Source: Cladobotryum mycophilum
Lineage: Eukaryota; Ascomycota; Sordariomycetes; Hypocreales; Hypocreaceae
NCBI GenBank assembly: GCA_036429605.1
Contig: JAVFKD010000016.1
Span: 1,426,001 to 1,490,000, forward strand
DNA length: 64,000 nucleotides
Reading direction: 5' to 3'
In this document: piece after piece, positions 38,068-50,221 of the stretch
Numbering within the stretch: position 1 is the stretch's first letter
Layout of the letters: the number at the start of each line of letters is the position of its first letter
Made by a program: the position numbers and the translations under genes
Notes under the pieces: model-generated
The model's database searches: none
Seen by the model: only the letters and a program-made list of their open reading frames with translations
Told to the model about the DNA's origin: nothing

Positions 38068-38998
38068 TCATGTGTGTCTTCGCTTGCCTCCGTTGCCGAA
38101 AGAGTCTTTTCCATCTAGACAGCCGCCGAAAAAGTCGTCAAAATCCATTCTTCGTTTTGTACCAGCGCCTCGACCAAGATGTGTAGACTGCCTAGGACCA
38201 GGCCGCGAGGAGCTTCCAGCAAAGCGCGATTTTGTATTTCTCGATGACGTGAAAGCAGGTACTTCTTGAGAGCGAGTGTCGGACAAGTCGAGCGTTGCGA
38301 TGTTTGGATATGAGGATTGAAAAGTAAATGCATCTTGCGTTGGGACCACGAAATGGGGAGGCTCGTTGTTAACAGGAGCGATGACCGCGGGAGGAGGAGG
38401 AGGAGGAGGAGGAGTGGCAATGGTTGTATTCCCTTGTGTGGGGGCTGATGGTTCAGTGCTCGTTCGCGTGACTTCGGGGGAGGATGTCCTTTCTGACTTT
38501 TCGATTTCATCTTCACTCTCGGCACTCTGAAGTCCAGTCTCCCGTCCATCAAGTCTCTCTGTTGCCCATCTTCTGATTCTCCAACCCTCGCCATCGCCTA
38601 GCCCAATGTTTTCCCTATCCAGAAACGTGAGAAGGTCCTCTAAACAGTCTTGGAAACCATCTGCTCGAGCTCTAGCCTCCACCCTGGCCGAAGTCTTATA
38701 CAACTTGGTGACGGAGAGGGCTGCCGCCTTGAACACATCCAGAAGTTGTTCCGGCAAGTCATCCTGCGCGACCTGTTTCCCTGTAGCGGCACCTCTTGAC
38801 GAGTCCATTCCCGAGACGGCCGTGTTGAAGACCAAATCGACTGATAAAGTAAGTCAGAATTGTGGCGCTGGCTGGTTAATAAACGATTGTGCGCTTACCT
38901 TGATATAAAGAGTATCGGAGCGGAAGAAGGACCCCACTGGTGATTGTGATGGACTCGGCGGGGAGTCCGGAGACCAGAATAACGCGATAGTGCGGTCC
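38068..38998 (-). CDS. Conserved fungal protein, possibly HAPSTR1/C16orf72-like; 5' end unresolved
   Basis: Main exon 38840-38068 and a probable upstream exon 38998-38899, joined by a clean GTAAGC...TATCAG intron. The upstream exon reads HYRVILVSGLPAESITI in frame, with coding-like third positions. The core LLDVFKAAALSVTKLYKTS followed by a helical segment resembles the repeated helix of the C16orf72 (HAPSTR1) stress-response family. That likeness is from memory and is tentative. The middle is acidic and Ser/Thr-rich with a run of eight prolines, and the C-terminus is basic (KRRMDFDDFFGG, GGKRRHT), suggesting a nuclear protein. The first in-frame ATG is at 38808. No ATG occurs on this strand between 38999 and 39213, so an upstream start exon, or a start at 38808, must be assumed. 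A candidate earlier exon ends at a GTGAGA donor near 39090. Confidence 0.6.
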
Positions 38999-39889
38999 CT
39001 AATAAGATTATAGAGCGGTTAAGTAGCTTATTGGCGCAGGCCCAAATGTTTTTGAGAAGAGAGCCCCGTCCAGGAGGATGGAATTCTCACAAGGCGGATG
39101 GATGGTCGCAATAAAGGGTCTGGACAGCAGGTGGTAGAAGACGGAAGAACGGCTTTGTGGTGGGGGGACGACCCACCCCGGGGCTGGCACGTGACTTAAA
39201 TTATGCTCTGAATCATAAAGAGCTGATCATGACTTGCAAGTAAAGGATACAAGCCTGTACATAATTAAGAGAGTGTAAAAATTGCTAACAAATGCTAGAT
39301 TTGATTGTTATTCTGATTGCTATAAAGCCAATGTTTGTTTGGATCATAGAAACGTTCAACGGCTTATAGCGGCAATTTCCAGCACTTTTTGCCTGCAGCA
39401 TGTAACTATTCGATGCACGAACCCCCGAAACTTTCCCGGCAACGCAAAAAGAAAAGAAAAAGGCATGTAGCTAAATGTGACGTCGTTTGTTCCCCTTTAC
39501 TTAGCGCCTCGGAACATCGTTGTTCCAGTGTTTGCAAGGGTGGGGTGTGGGCGTGCATTCGCTTCGCTTCTTAGTCGCGGAGAGGCTGGACAGGGGGTAT
39601 TGCTTGCACGCGCTAGGCCTAAAGTCGATGGCCTTGTCGATGAGCACGTCGAGATTCCACTTGTAGCGCTTTCGAAAAATCATCTACTCTATTCTTTCAA
39701 GCGCAAGACAACAAAGCCTCACAGCCCAAACTTCGGCATCTCGTCAAATCGCATCAAGGTGTCATTTGAAAGGCTTGGGAGACTATTTGGGCTCCTCTAC
39801 ACTCTCCGTCGACGGCGCATTCGGGCGCGTTTGGTGGGCTTTAGTCGCGTAAAGAGGTTATCTTCCAGGCTGTCGTCGTTGTCATCGCA
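38999..39889. other. Divergent spacer upstream of the ISWI gene
   Basis: Probable shared promoter. The part nearest 39000-39180 may contain a missing 5' exon of the minus-strand neighbour. An open frame at 39477-40007 overlaps the ISWI start but lacks family likeness. Confidence 0.55.
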
Positions 39890-42800
39890 ATGGCTCCACG
39901 ATCCAAAGCCACCGGCCTTGATACTGACGCGTCCATGTCTGACGCTCCAGAACACCAGCAAGCAGAAGAAATGGTATGTTCATCAAAATGAGATAGGCAA
40001 ACTATAGTTGAACTTGATAAGCTTACTTCTGTTTGCTCTAGGTGGTTGATGAAACTCCCGATTATACAGACTCAGACACGAATCCTAATACCACAGCAAG
40101 TAGCGTAGCTGGTGAGCCTGTCACAGATGGTCGAAAACGACGAACTGAGGTGAATCAATTACGTCGAAGCATCTTTGGAAAGAAGCATGATCGTCTCGAC
40201 GAATCAAAGGTATGTCTGTTTGGTACAGCCCATTCTCATCAATGTCCATTTTGCAGTAGTTGACCAATGTCTGCGACTATATAGGAAGATGACTCAATCC
40301 GGAGATTCCGTTATTTGCTTGGCCTCACAGATCTATTCCGACACTTTATCGAAACAAACCCTAACCCCAAAATCCGCGAGATTATGGCCGAAATCGATCG
40401 TCAGAATGCCGAAGAAGCTCGAGTAAAGAAGGCCGGTAGTAGAAAAGGAGGCGCTACAAGCGAGAGGAGAAGGCGAACAGAGGCTGAAGAGGACGCTGAG
40501 CTTTTGAAAGACGAAAAGCGCGGCGGATCAGCAGACGTAGTTTTCCGCGACTCTCCTGCATTCATTCAAGGTACCATGAGAGATTACCAAGTTGCTGGTC
40601 TTAACTGGTTAATTTCCCTCCACGAAAACGGTATCTCGGGCATTCTTGCCGACGAAATGGGTCTCGGCAAAACACTTCAGACAATCTCGTTCCTCGGGTA
40701 CCTCCGCCACGTTTCGGGCATCACTGGCCCGCATCTTGTCACAGTCCCCAAATCAACACTCGACAATTGGAAGCGAGAATTTGCCAAATGGACACCCGAA
40801 GTCAACGTTCTTGTGCTGCAAGGCGCCAAGGAAGAGAGAAATGAGCTCATCAACGAGCGTCTTGTTGACGAGAAGTTTGATGTCTGCATTACGAGTTACG
40901 AGATGGTGTTGCGTGAGAAGGCGCATTTGAAGAAGTTTGCTTGGGAATACATCATCATCGATGAGGCTCATCGAATCAAGAACGAAGAGTCATCACTATC
41001 ACAAGTCATTCGACTTTTTACATCTCGCAACCGTCTGCTCATTACAGGTACACCTCTGCAAAACAACTTGCATGAACTTTGGGCGCTCTTGAACTTCCTT
41101 CTCCCCGATGTTTTCGGTGATGCCGACGCATTCGATCAGTGGTTCTCAGGAACAGATCGTGACCAGGATACCGTGGTTCAGCAATTACATAGAGTGTTGC
41201 GACCGTTCTTGCTCCGACGAGTCAAAAGCGATGTTGAAAAGAGTCTGTTGCCGAAAAAAGAGGTCAATGTGTACCTGGGCATGTCGGAGATGCAGGTCAA
41301 GTGGTATCAAAAGATTCTGGAGAAGGATATTGATGCTGTGAATGGTGCGGGTGGGAAGCGTGAATCCAAAACGAGGCTCCTTAACATTGTTATGCAGCTG
41401 CGAAAATGCTGCAATCACCCATACCTTTTCGAAGGTGCTGAACCTGGTCCGCCATACACAACTGACGAGCATCTGATTTATAACGCCGGTAAAATGAAGG
41501 TCCTAGACAAGCTTCTGGATCGTATGAAAAAGCAAGGAAGCAGAGTTCTCATCTTCTCTCAAATGAGTCGACTGCTTGACATCCTGGAGGACTACTGTGT
41601 TTTTAGGCAGTATAAGTACTGCCGAATTGATGGTGGAACCGCTCATGAAGATCGTATTGCTGCCATTGACGAATACAACAAGCCTGGTTCAGACAGATTC
41701 ATCTTCTTGTTGACAACAAGAGCTGGTGGCTTGGGAATCAACTTGACAACAGCTGATATTGTTGTTTTGTACGACAGCGACTGGAACCCCCAGGCCGATC
41801 TTCAGGCCATGGACCGCGCTCATCGTATCGGCCAGACGAAACAAGTTGTGGTCTACAGATTCGTGACGGATAATGCCATCGAGGAGAAGGTTCTCGAGCG
41901 TGCAGCTCAAAAGCTACGTCTTGACCAGGTCGTCATTCAGCAGGGACGAGCTCAGACTGCTGCTAAAGCTGCCGCTAACAAGGATGAGCTCTTGTCTATG
42001 ATTCAGCATGGCGCTGAGAAAGTCTTCCGATCCAAGGGGCCAACTGATGAAGCAGCGAACAAGGATAAGGAGCTCAATGACGAAGATATTGACGATATCC
42101 TGACGAGAGGTGAATCCCGAACCAAGGAGCTGAATGCCAAGTATGAGAAGCTAGGTATTGAGGACCTCCAAAAGTTCACATCGGAATCGGCTTATGAATG
42201 GAATGGCGAAAACTTTGCCAATACGAAGAAGAATATTGGTATGACTTGGATCAACCCCACAAAACGAGAGCGAAAAGAGCAGTCCTATTCTATGGATAAG
42301 TACTTTAGGCAGGCCATGTATCCCAACCCAAAAACCGAGGCGAAACCCAAAGCCCCTCGCGCTCCGAAGCAAGTTCCTGTTCATGACTACCAGTTCTATC
42401 CGCCACGCTTGCGAGATCTTCAAGACAGAGAGACGGCCTTTTACCGCAAGGAAATCGGCTACAAGGTACCTTTGTCTGACGGAGATGACGCTACTTTTTC
42501 AGAACGGGAAGCGGAACGAGCACTTGACCAGCAGGAGATTGACAATGCCACTGCTCTTACTGAAGAAGAGCGGGAGGAGAAGGAAGAGCTCTCTACCGAA
42601 GGGTTTGGACAATGGAATCGTCGTGACTTTCAACAATTTGTCAATGGATCCGGCAAATATGGACGAACCGCCTACGAGGGAATTGCCCAAGAAGTTGACA
42701 GCAAGACCCCCGCAGAGATCAAGGCCTACGCCAAGGTATTCTGGCAGCGGTACACGGAGATTGCCGATTATAACAAGTACCTCAAGATCATTGAGGATGG

Positions 42801-43461
42801 CGAGGGGCGGACCAGACGAATCGAGCATCAGGGCAAGCTGCTTCGCAAGAAGATGCAACAATATAGAGTACCTTTGCAGCAGCTTAAGATCAACTACTCG
42901 GTGTCCACCACGAACAAGAAGGTATACACTGAAGAGGAGGATCGATTCCTGCTGGTCCTCCTTGACCGCCACGGCATCGATTCTGAAGGTCTCTATGAAA
43001 AGATGCGCGACGAGATTCGTGAATCTCCCCTTTTCAGATTTGACTGGTTCTTCCTGAGCCGTACCCCCATCGAGCTGTCCCGTCGATGCACCACGCTGCT
43101 CACCACCATTGTCAAGGAATTCGAAGATGGCAGCGCTGCCAAGGGTGCAAATGGTGTCAATGGCAAGACTAAGCGCGATCCCGAGGAGGAGGATGAGGAT
43201 AGCGTCTTGAACATGGCGCCTGCAAAGAAGAAGACCAAGAATGGTGTCAAGGTATGTTGATACTTTAAGTATAATACTGTGCTATTTCGGATCACTGATA
43301 ATATCTTTTTTCTCTTTTAGAATAAGGCTCTTGATAACGTCAAATCCAAGACCAGCAAGGCTAGCTCAGCCTCGCCGTCAAGAGCCTCTAGCGTAGCATC
43401 CAACACGGCTTCCAACGCAGGCTCAACAAAGGGCAAGAAGACTAACAAAAAGAAGAAATGA
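39890..43461 (+). CDS. ISWI: ISWI-family chromatin-remodelling ATPase
   Basis: Slides and spaces nucleosomes using ATP. Exons 39890-39973, 40042-40209, 40285-43251, 43321-43461, 1119 residues, frame intact. The SNF2 motor has Walker A DEMGLGKT (about 205), DEAH box IIIDEAHR (about 312), LLITGTPLQNN, and C-lobe motifs including FLLTTRAGGLGINL and DRAHRIGQ. The C-terminal third carries the HAND, SANT and SLIDE domains, with the SANT-like block FGQWNRRDFQQFVNGSGKYG and the SLIDE block YTEEEDRFLLVLLDRHG. The tail is Lys/Ser/Ala-rich and very basic, encoded partly by a separate last exon. The HAND-SANT-SLIDE order separates ISWI from Snf2, Chd1 and Ino80. Which yeast paralogue (ISW1 or ISW2) it matches was not decided. 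Confidence 0.96.
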
Positions 43462-43586
43462 GTTTTTTAAACAAAATATGAAGGGCACAGGACAAAAGGG
43501 GGGCCGGGGAGGAGGCTATGGGTATGAAATGGCTACCTAGAGATAGATAACTTTTTTTTGGGCGTTGATTTCAGGTATTCTTGTTG

Positions 43587-43622
<36 letters not shown>

Positions 43623-44221
43623 CGTGGATGGAAATGGATGGCTCAAGTTGGTAGAGTAAGAGTTTCTAGTTCAGGTAGGTATTGATGCCAATGGCGTACA
43701 TGGACGTATAAAAAAAAACTACTCCCTTGACTAGGGGCTTTATGTGGCAGATTGCTTACAAAATAATACGATGTTGTTTTGTCTATGACCTACCTGCATG
43801 TGTATGTGTATGTGAGGGTGTCTTGTCTCATTGGGGTTTGGAATTTTCCCAAGCTCATTTCCGTTGTCTGGATCCATCCAAATCGCTAGCAAGGATGATG
43901 ATGATGGTGGTGATGATGATGATTCAAAGCGTCCCATTTCGATTCGATTCGTGACCGCAGCTCGTGAAGAGATAAAGTATGGATTACATACAGGAACCCC
44001 TTCTCCCTCCCGGATATTTCCCCTCCCCGGAAGAAGAAAGTTTCCCTTTCCGCCCCAAAACGCCGTACTAGATGTAGTTATATGCAAGCAGCCCGCAGGA
44101 AGAGAAAACACAGACTGGGCATTTCCCCCGTTTTTGACTCTTTCTTCTCTTATTTCGTTTAAAAAGATTTCCCCTTTTTTTACGTATGGTGGTGTTGTTT
44201 TCCGTCCGTCCGTCTATTGTC
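43462..44221. other. Convergent 3' spacer between ISWI and TIF34
   Basis: Holds 3' ends, a (TC)n run at 43590-43617 and a GATGATGATGGTGGTGATGATGATG patch near 43898-43922. No gene seen. Confidence 0.7.
43590..43617. repeat. (TC)n microsatellite
   Basis: Perfect TC dinucleotide run in the 3' region of the ISWI gene. Confidence 0.9.
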
Positions 44222-45422
44222 CTACTTCAGACGGTTCAATCGCTCCCTCTCAACCTCGTAGTTGAAGTCAAAGTAGCCCTTGTCGAAGTGGTGAACACGA
44301 ACGTAGCCGTCCTCTCCTCCGCTGGCATAGCTTCGGCCAGTGGGGTCGGCGGCGACGGTGTTGAGGGGACCGAAGTGACCTCGGACACGGCCGACCTCGT
44401 CTTCGAAGATCTTGTGGTAGAAACGAGCCTCGAACTTTCCCTGACGACCGGAGGTGGTGGTGACTTCCATGGCGGCCTGACCACCACCGAGAATAACAAA
44501 GTCCTTCTTGGGGGTGATGGTGGCGCTGTTGAGAGGGGTATCAGCAGGGTAGGTCTTTAGGGTAGCGAGGTCGCGGGCAGAGATGAGCTATGGGGAGACG
44601 TTTGTTAGCATCTTGAAAGAAGGATTAGGGTACCAAGATATATTCAAAAGGGCACGTACCTTGGCGGTCTTGTCTCGGCAGGCAGTGATGAAGTATGTCC
44701 TGTCAGGGGACCACTGAAGATCGACAATAGGCTTGTCAAGCTCATGGATAGGGACGTTGTCAAGCAGTTCGCCGGTCTTGGCGTCGTACTGGCTGACACT
44801 GCCATCCTCGTGGCCGGCAATGATGTACTTGCTAGCCTGGCTCCATCCGGCAACGGTGGCCTTGCTCTCGTCACAGACAATAGTCAGAGCCTTCTCGTCG
44901 GTCTGCTCGGCGTTGACGTCGGGGTTGATATCGATGACAACAATGTTGCTAAGGAAACCCATACGCTTCTCGGTGACACCCAACAGCTTGGTGCCGTCCT
45001 CGTTGAACTCGACACGCTTAACAGCGGTAGGGAACTCCCAGGTCTTGATGATGCGACCGGTCTTGACCTCCCACAGACGGATGGTGTTGTCGGCGGAACC
45101 GGAGGCGATCATGGTGGTCGTGGGGTCGACGTCGACGGTCCAGATGGCACCAACATGGCCGTGATATGTGCCGAGACGCTCGCCGTTGTGAGAAAACCAG
45201 ACGCAGATTTGCTGATCCTTTGCGACGGAGAAGATGAGGTCACCATCGAGGTTGTATCTATAGGCGTAGCCCCAAAAATGAGGGACCCCCGAGTTAGCCA
45301 ACCATTTTCCTCCCTTGTCAAAAGCTGTATATTGCCCCTGGTCTCTCTCCCTCTCGCCTTGAAGAAACGTACTTGATCTGAGTGAGGGCACGCTCGTGCC
45401 CGGAAAGAAGAATAGGTCTCAT
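44222..45422 (-). CDS. TIF34: Translation initiation factor eIF3 subunit i
   Basis: WD40 subunit of the eIF3 complex that loads mRNA on the 40S ribosome. Exons on the minus strand: 45422-45373, 45257-44660, 44587-44222, 337 residues, frame intact. It starts MRPILLSGHERALTQIK, the family hallmark, and shows WD repeats with GH...WD-type ends (GHVGAIWTVDVDP, GSADNTIRLWEV, GHEDGSVSQYDA, GHFGPLNTVAADPTGRSYASG). It ends FDKGYFDFNYEVER, also typical of eIF3i. Length equals the usual size. The start sits in a small first exon ahead of a 115 bp intron. Confidence 0.96.
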
Positions 45423-45758
45423 TTTGACTTCCTTTCGAACGACTATCTGGGCTGAAAGGTGTAGTGGTGAATTGAAAAGGGAGGTGGGTGGGTTATATGG
45501 GCCAGCACACAGAAAATGGGTTGGATGATTGATGTGCTTGAATTTTTGACGATATTGTGCGCTTTGGTGGGGCACAAGTTTTTGGCGCGGGGGGAAGAGT
45601 AACAGAGGGGGCTATGCCTAAAGTGGCCATGCTGTTTGCGATAAGATAGAGGAGTGCGTGTGAATTTAGGCAGTGGGTCACGGTTTTTGACACCAATAGA
45701 TGGATAATTAACACCTGCTATCTATTTCTTTTAGTGTGCCTTTGCAGTAGGATCTTAG

Positions 45759-45850
45759 GACCTACCCACCTACCTAGTAGGCCTCTCTATAGGGAGTAGA
45801 CTACCTGTACCTACTAGGTACTAGGCACTAGGTAGTATCTATAGATCTAG
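45759..45850. repeat. Patch of inverted CCTAC/GTAGG words
   Basis: Many overlapping copies of CCTACC, ACTAGGTA and GTACCTAC in both orientations within 90 bases. Could form several alternative hairpins. No known element recognised. Confidence 0.6.
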
Positions 45851-46593
45851 TCTCGCCAAGTCTCGCCTACACCGTATAAAATGTGACTCCCTGAGATTTG
45901 GCGTCTCAAGATGGATCATATTCCGCCTGTTGAGCTGAGGCAAGACAGCAGAACATATCGTCATTGACCGCACCCATTGGCGTCACGAGATTCCTTATCA
46001 CCTTTTGTAAGACATGAGATCCATCCGGTGTACGCTATAATGGAGTTGATGCTGCCGTTGTCCAATGATCTAGTCAACAGCCGGTATGGCTCGGCACGCA
46101 TGGTCCTTAAGCAAAAATCAAATATCTGCGGCCCAGCCATTAGTGACCCGCAACCTCGCGTGAGAGACCAGAAAAGGCCTCCTCGACCTGCCTACCTAGT
46201 AGTCCTGATGCTCCAAATGGGTTCCTTGCAGCTGAATCAATCGAGACAATTAGAGGACCTTGGCCAGTCTAGGATCCAGTCGTCCTAGTGGCCCCCTGAA
46301 GACCCTGTATTCGAAGTGACAAGCTCCTCCCACCGACCACTGTAATAACTACTAGGTAGAGCAAGCGTTGGAAGTTTTGGTTGACCACGAGTCATATAAG
46401 AGCCCATTCTCTGGACCCGTTTCCCAGTCCATTCGCTGTCCGTCTCTTTTGTTGTTGTTGTTGTTGTTGTAGGCGCACCAACTGCACAAAAAAGTTTTGT
46501 TCTAAGATAAGGGTTTTTATTTATTGATTGATTATCATTTTTATTAAATTTTTAGGGGGAAGAAAGACAAAAACCAACTTGTTGCTACAGAGC

Positions 46594-46615
46594 GGAAAGA
46601 AAGAAAGAAAGAAAG
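46594..46615. repeat. (GAAA)n repeat in the leader
   Basis: Five GAAA units end three bases before the first ATG of the C1-THF synthase gene, a purine-rich leader that could affect initiation. Confidence 0.8.
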
Positions 46616-46617
46616 CC

Positions 46618-49600
46618 ATGGCACCTCACCAGAGACTGCAATTGCAGTCAGCAAGGCTTGTACACCGTCAAGGCCACCAATTTTCTCGAAACAGCATCAA
46701 CCAACAACGGTTGTTACGGTCGCAGAAGCACCTACAGCAGCCACTCACATCTCCCAGTCAGACTCCTGCCACTGGGACGACGTTGCACTTCCGCTCCTTG
46801 CCGCATATTCCCGTTAGAGAATTCTGCAGCACCAGCACCAGCACCAGCATCAGCACCACCAACAGATCGCCGTCAGCAAAAGTGCATGACTCCCAAATCC
46901 TTCGTGTCAGCCTAATACCGAGCAACCCCGCGATTAACCCTGGCCTTGCCCTTGTCCAGTCCTCATCACCCCGTCTCCGCCTCGGGCTTGGTCTTAACAG
47001 CAGCAACAGTCCAGATCGACCCTCATGTCAATCTTCTTCCCTTCTTCATAGATCCTTCAGTACCACTACTTCAGCCATGGTCGCCACAAAGTTGGACGGC
47101 ACTGCCATTGCCAAGGCCATCCGTGAGAAGATTGGTGCAGAGATTGCTGAGACGCAAAATATTAACCCCCGATACAAGCCATGCCTCAAGATCGTTCAAG
47201 GTACGTTTTTTCTTTCTGTTGGGGTGGCCACATCGATTATCGCCATCTCATCTACCAAACCCCCTTGTTTATAAGCAATCCTTGACTGACTCATAATACT
47301 TTATTTTTTTTTAGTTGGTGATCGCTCCGATTCTTGTGTGTTCCCCCTCTCGTAGAAACATTCTCTTGTGTTCCACGCCCAAAAAGGGGCCGAAATGCTG
47401 ACTCATTCGTAGCCACCTATGTTCGCATGAAACTCAAGGCGGCCGAAGAGGTAAGAACTTGCATGTGGCTTAAATTTATTGACTCATTCTTGAGAGCAGT
47501 CGGTTAATTTTTCTTCTGCTTCATTAGGCTCGCATTGACTGTGAGGCGCTTCGCTTTCCCGAGTCCATCTCGGAGCTAGAACTCTTGGACCAGATCCGTC
47601 GTCTGAATAACGACCCCTCCGTCCATGGAATCTTGGTCCAGCTTCCTCTCCCCAGTCACATCCCAGAGCACAGCGTCACATCTGCTGTGGCTGAGGAGAA
47701 GGATGTTGATGGTTTTGGAACCAACAACATTGGTGAGCTCGCCAAGCGCGGCGGCAAGCCCACCTTCATCCCATGCACTCCCAAGGGTGTCATGGTTCTC
47801 CTCAAGGAAGCCGGCGTCGATGTCACCGGCAAATCGGCAGTTGTCCTGGGAAGAAGCAACATTGTTGGCGGCCCTGTGAGTCACCTTTTGCGAAGTGCCA
47901 ATGCCACAGTCACAGTCTGCCATGCCAGGACCGTCGATCTACAAACCCACCTTAAGCACGCCGATATTGTCGTGGTCGCTATTGGATCCCCCAACTTTGT
48001 CAAGGGCGAGTGGTTGAAGGAGGGTGCTGTTGTCCTTGATGTCGGAACCAACTACATCCCTGACGCCACTAAGAAGTCTGGCCAGCGACTTGTCGGTGAT
48101 GTCGACTTTGAATCTGCCTCTCAGGTTGCCTCATTCATCACTCCCGTCCCAGGTGGTGTTGGCCCTATGACGGTTGCTATGCTGCTTCAGAATGTCGTCG
48201 AAGCCACGAATTCATTCTTCGAACACGAAAAGCAGAGGAAGATTGTTCCCCTACCCCTGAAATTGCAGAACCCTGTGCCATCAGATATTGCTATTTCACG
48301 AGCTCAGGTGCCAAAGCAAATTACTCGCGTCGCGGCTGAAGTTGGTATTACTCCAGGTGAGCTGGAGCCCTACGGAGCCTACAAGGCCAAAGTCGACCTC
48401 AGTCTGCTCAAGCGACTGGGACACCGCAAGGATGGCCGCTACGTTGTTGTTACCGGTATCACACCCACACCTCTCGGCGAGGGCAAGTCTACTACTACTA
48501 TGGGTCTTGCTCAGGCTCTTGGCGCCCATGCCGGACGCCTCACCTTTGCCAACGTGCGACAACCTAGCCAAGGTCCTACCTTTGGTATCAAGGGTGGTGC
48601 TGCTGGTGGAGGTTACAGTCAGGTCATTCCCATGGACGAATTCAACTTGCACCTGACAGGTGATATCCACGCCATTACGGCGGCAAACAACCTCCTTGCT
48701 GCCGCTATTGAGACTCGCATCTTCCACGAAAATACGCAAAAGGATGGCCCTCTCTACAAGCGATTAGTTCCCGTCAAGAATGGTGTGCGCCAGTTTGCTC
48801 CCGTCATGTTCCGCCGCCTGAGGAAGTTGGGCATTGACAAGACCAACCCCGATGACTTGACAAAGGAGGAAATCAGCCGTTTTGTTCGACTGGACATTGA
48901 CCCCGAAACCATCACCTGGAAGCGTGTGCTTGATGTCAACGATCGCCACCTCAGAGGGGTGACCATTGGAACCGCCCCGACTGAGAAAGGACAATCCCGT
49001 GAGAGTGGGTTTGACATTTCAGTTGCTAGCGAATGTATGGCAATTCTTGCCCTGAGCACAAGTTTGAAGGATATGCGTGAGCGTCTGGGTCGCATGGTCA
49101 TCGGCAGCTCTCGCAGCGGTGATCCAGTGACCTGCGACGACATTGGCGCTGGCGGCGCTCTCACTGCTCTAATGAGGGATGCTATTAAGCCCAATCTCAT
49201 GCAGACTCTGGAGGGCACTCCCGTGTTTGTTCACGCCGGTCCATTTGCCAACATTAGCATTGGGCAGAGCTCTATCCTTGCCGACAAGCTGGCCCTAAAG
49301 CTGGCCGGCACGGAGCCTGATGAGGACCATAGCGAGAAGGCAGGTTTCGTGGTTACCGAGGCCGGTTTCGATTTCACCATGGGAGGTGAGCGATTCTTCA
49401 ACATCAAGTGTCGCACTTCGGGCCTCGTTCCCGATGTCGTCGTAGTTGTGGCAACGGTACGAGCTCTCAAGGTTCACGGAGGCGGTCCTCCCATTGCACC
49501 GGGCGCTGCTCTCAACGCTGTCTACAAGGAGGAGAATGTCGAGATTCTCCGAGCTGGCTGCGTCAACCTCAAGAAGCAGATTGCCAACGCCAAGTCTTTT

Positions 49601-50221
49601 GGTGTGCCCGTTGTGGTGGCCATCAACAAGTTTTCCACTGATACCGATGCCGAAATCGCCGTCATTCGTGAGGAATCTATCGCTGCTGGTGCTGAAGATG
49701 CGGTTCTCGCCAACCACTGGGCCGAAGGTGGTGTCGGCGCCATTGATCTGGCCAAGGCCGTAGTTGCTGCCAGCGAGAAGCCCAAGGAACTCAAGCTCAC
49801 TTATGACTTGGATGGAACCGTCCAGGAGCGCATTGAGGCTATTGGCAAGAAGATGTATGGTGCCGATGCTGTCGAGTTTAGCGAGCTTGCACAGAAGAAG
49901 GTGGACACCTACACCAAGCAGGGTTACGGCAACCTGCCCATCTGCATTGCCAAGACTCAGTACTCTTTGTCGCATGACCCCGACCTGAAGGGTGCGCCAA
50001 CTGGATTTACCATTCCCATCCGGGATGTTCGCATGGCCGCCGGTGCGGGCTATCTGTAAGTTTTATGCTTCATGTCCCATTGCTGCCAGTACTGAATGCT
50101 AATATTATCTAGGTATGCTCTGGCTGCAGATATCCAGACAATTCCTGGTCTGCCTACTGCCCCCGGCTACCTTAATGTCGATGTCGACACCGAGACGGGC
50201 GAGATTGAGGGTCTCTTCTAA
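46618..50221 (+). CDS. MIS1: C1-tetrahydrofolate synthase (trifunctional), with long mitochondrial-type leader
   Basis: Interconverts formate, 10-formyl-, methenyl- and methylene-tetrahydrofolate. Exons 46618-47200, 47315-47335 (21 bases), 47413-47450 (38 bases), 47528-50055, 50113-50221, 1092 residues, frame intact. The dehydrogenase/cyclohydrolase half (about 155-460) shows YVRMKLKAAEE with the catalytic Lys, the DVDGFGTNNIG loop, KSAVVLGRSNIVGGP and PVPGGVGPMTVAMLL. The formate-tetrahydrofolate ligase half (about 480-1092) has the ATP loop TPLGEGKSTTT and GGAAGGGYSQVIPM. The first 153 residues are rich in Gln, Ser and Arg with hardly any acids: a mitochondrial presequence. A second in-frame ATG at 47077 begins exactly where the cytosolic enzyme family starts (MVATKLDG), so either or both starts may be used. 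Confidence 0.96.

Larger units (their letters stand above)
45423..46617. other. Divergent spacer between TIF34 and C1-THF synthase
   Basis: 1.2 kb of shared upstream DNA. It holds a patch of overlapping TACCTA/TAGGTA words at 45759-45850, (GTT)n at 46450-46470 and (GAAA)n at 46594-46615 directly before the ATG. No gene seen. Confidence 0.65.

Noticed and set aside
39477..40007. 176-codon frame overlapping the ISWI start
   Set aside because: It runs through the ISWI promoter, first exon and intron in another frame, with Arg/Leu-rich low-quality sequence.
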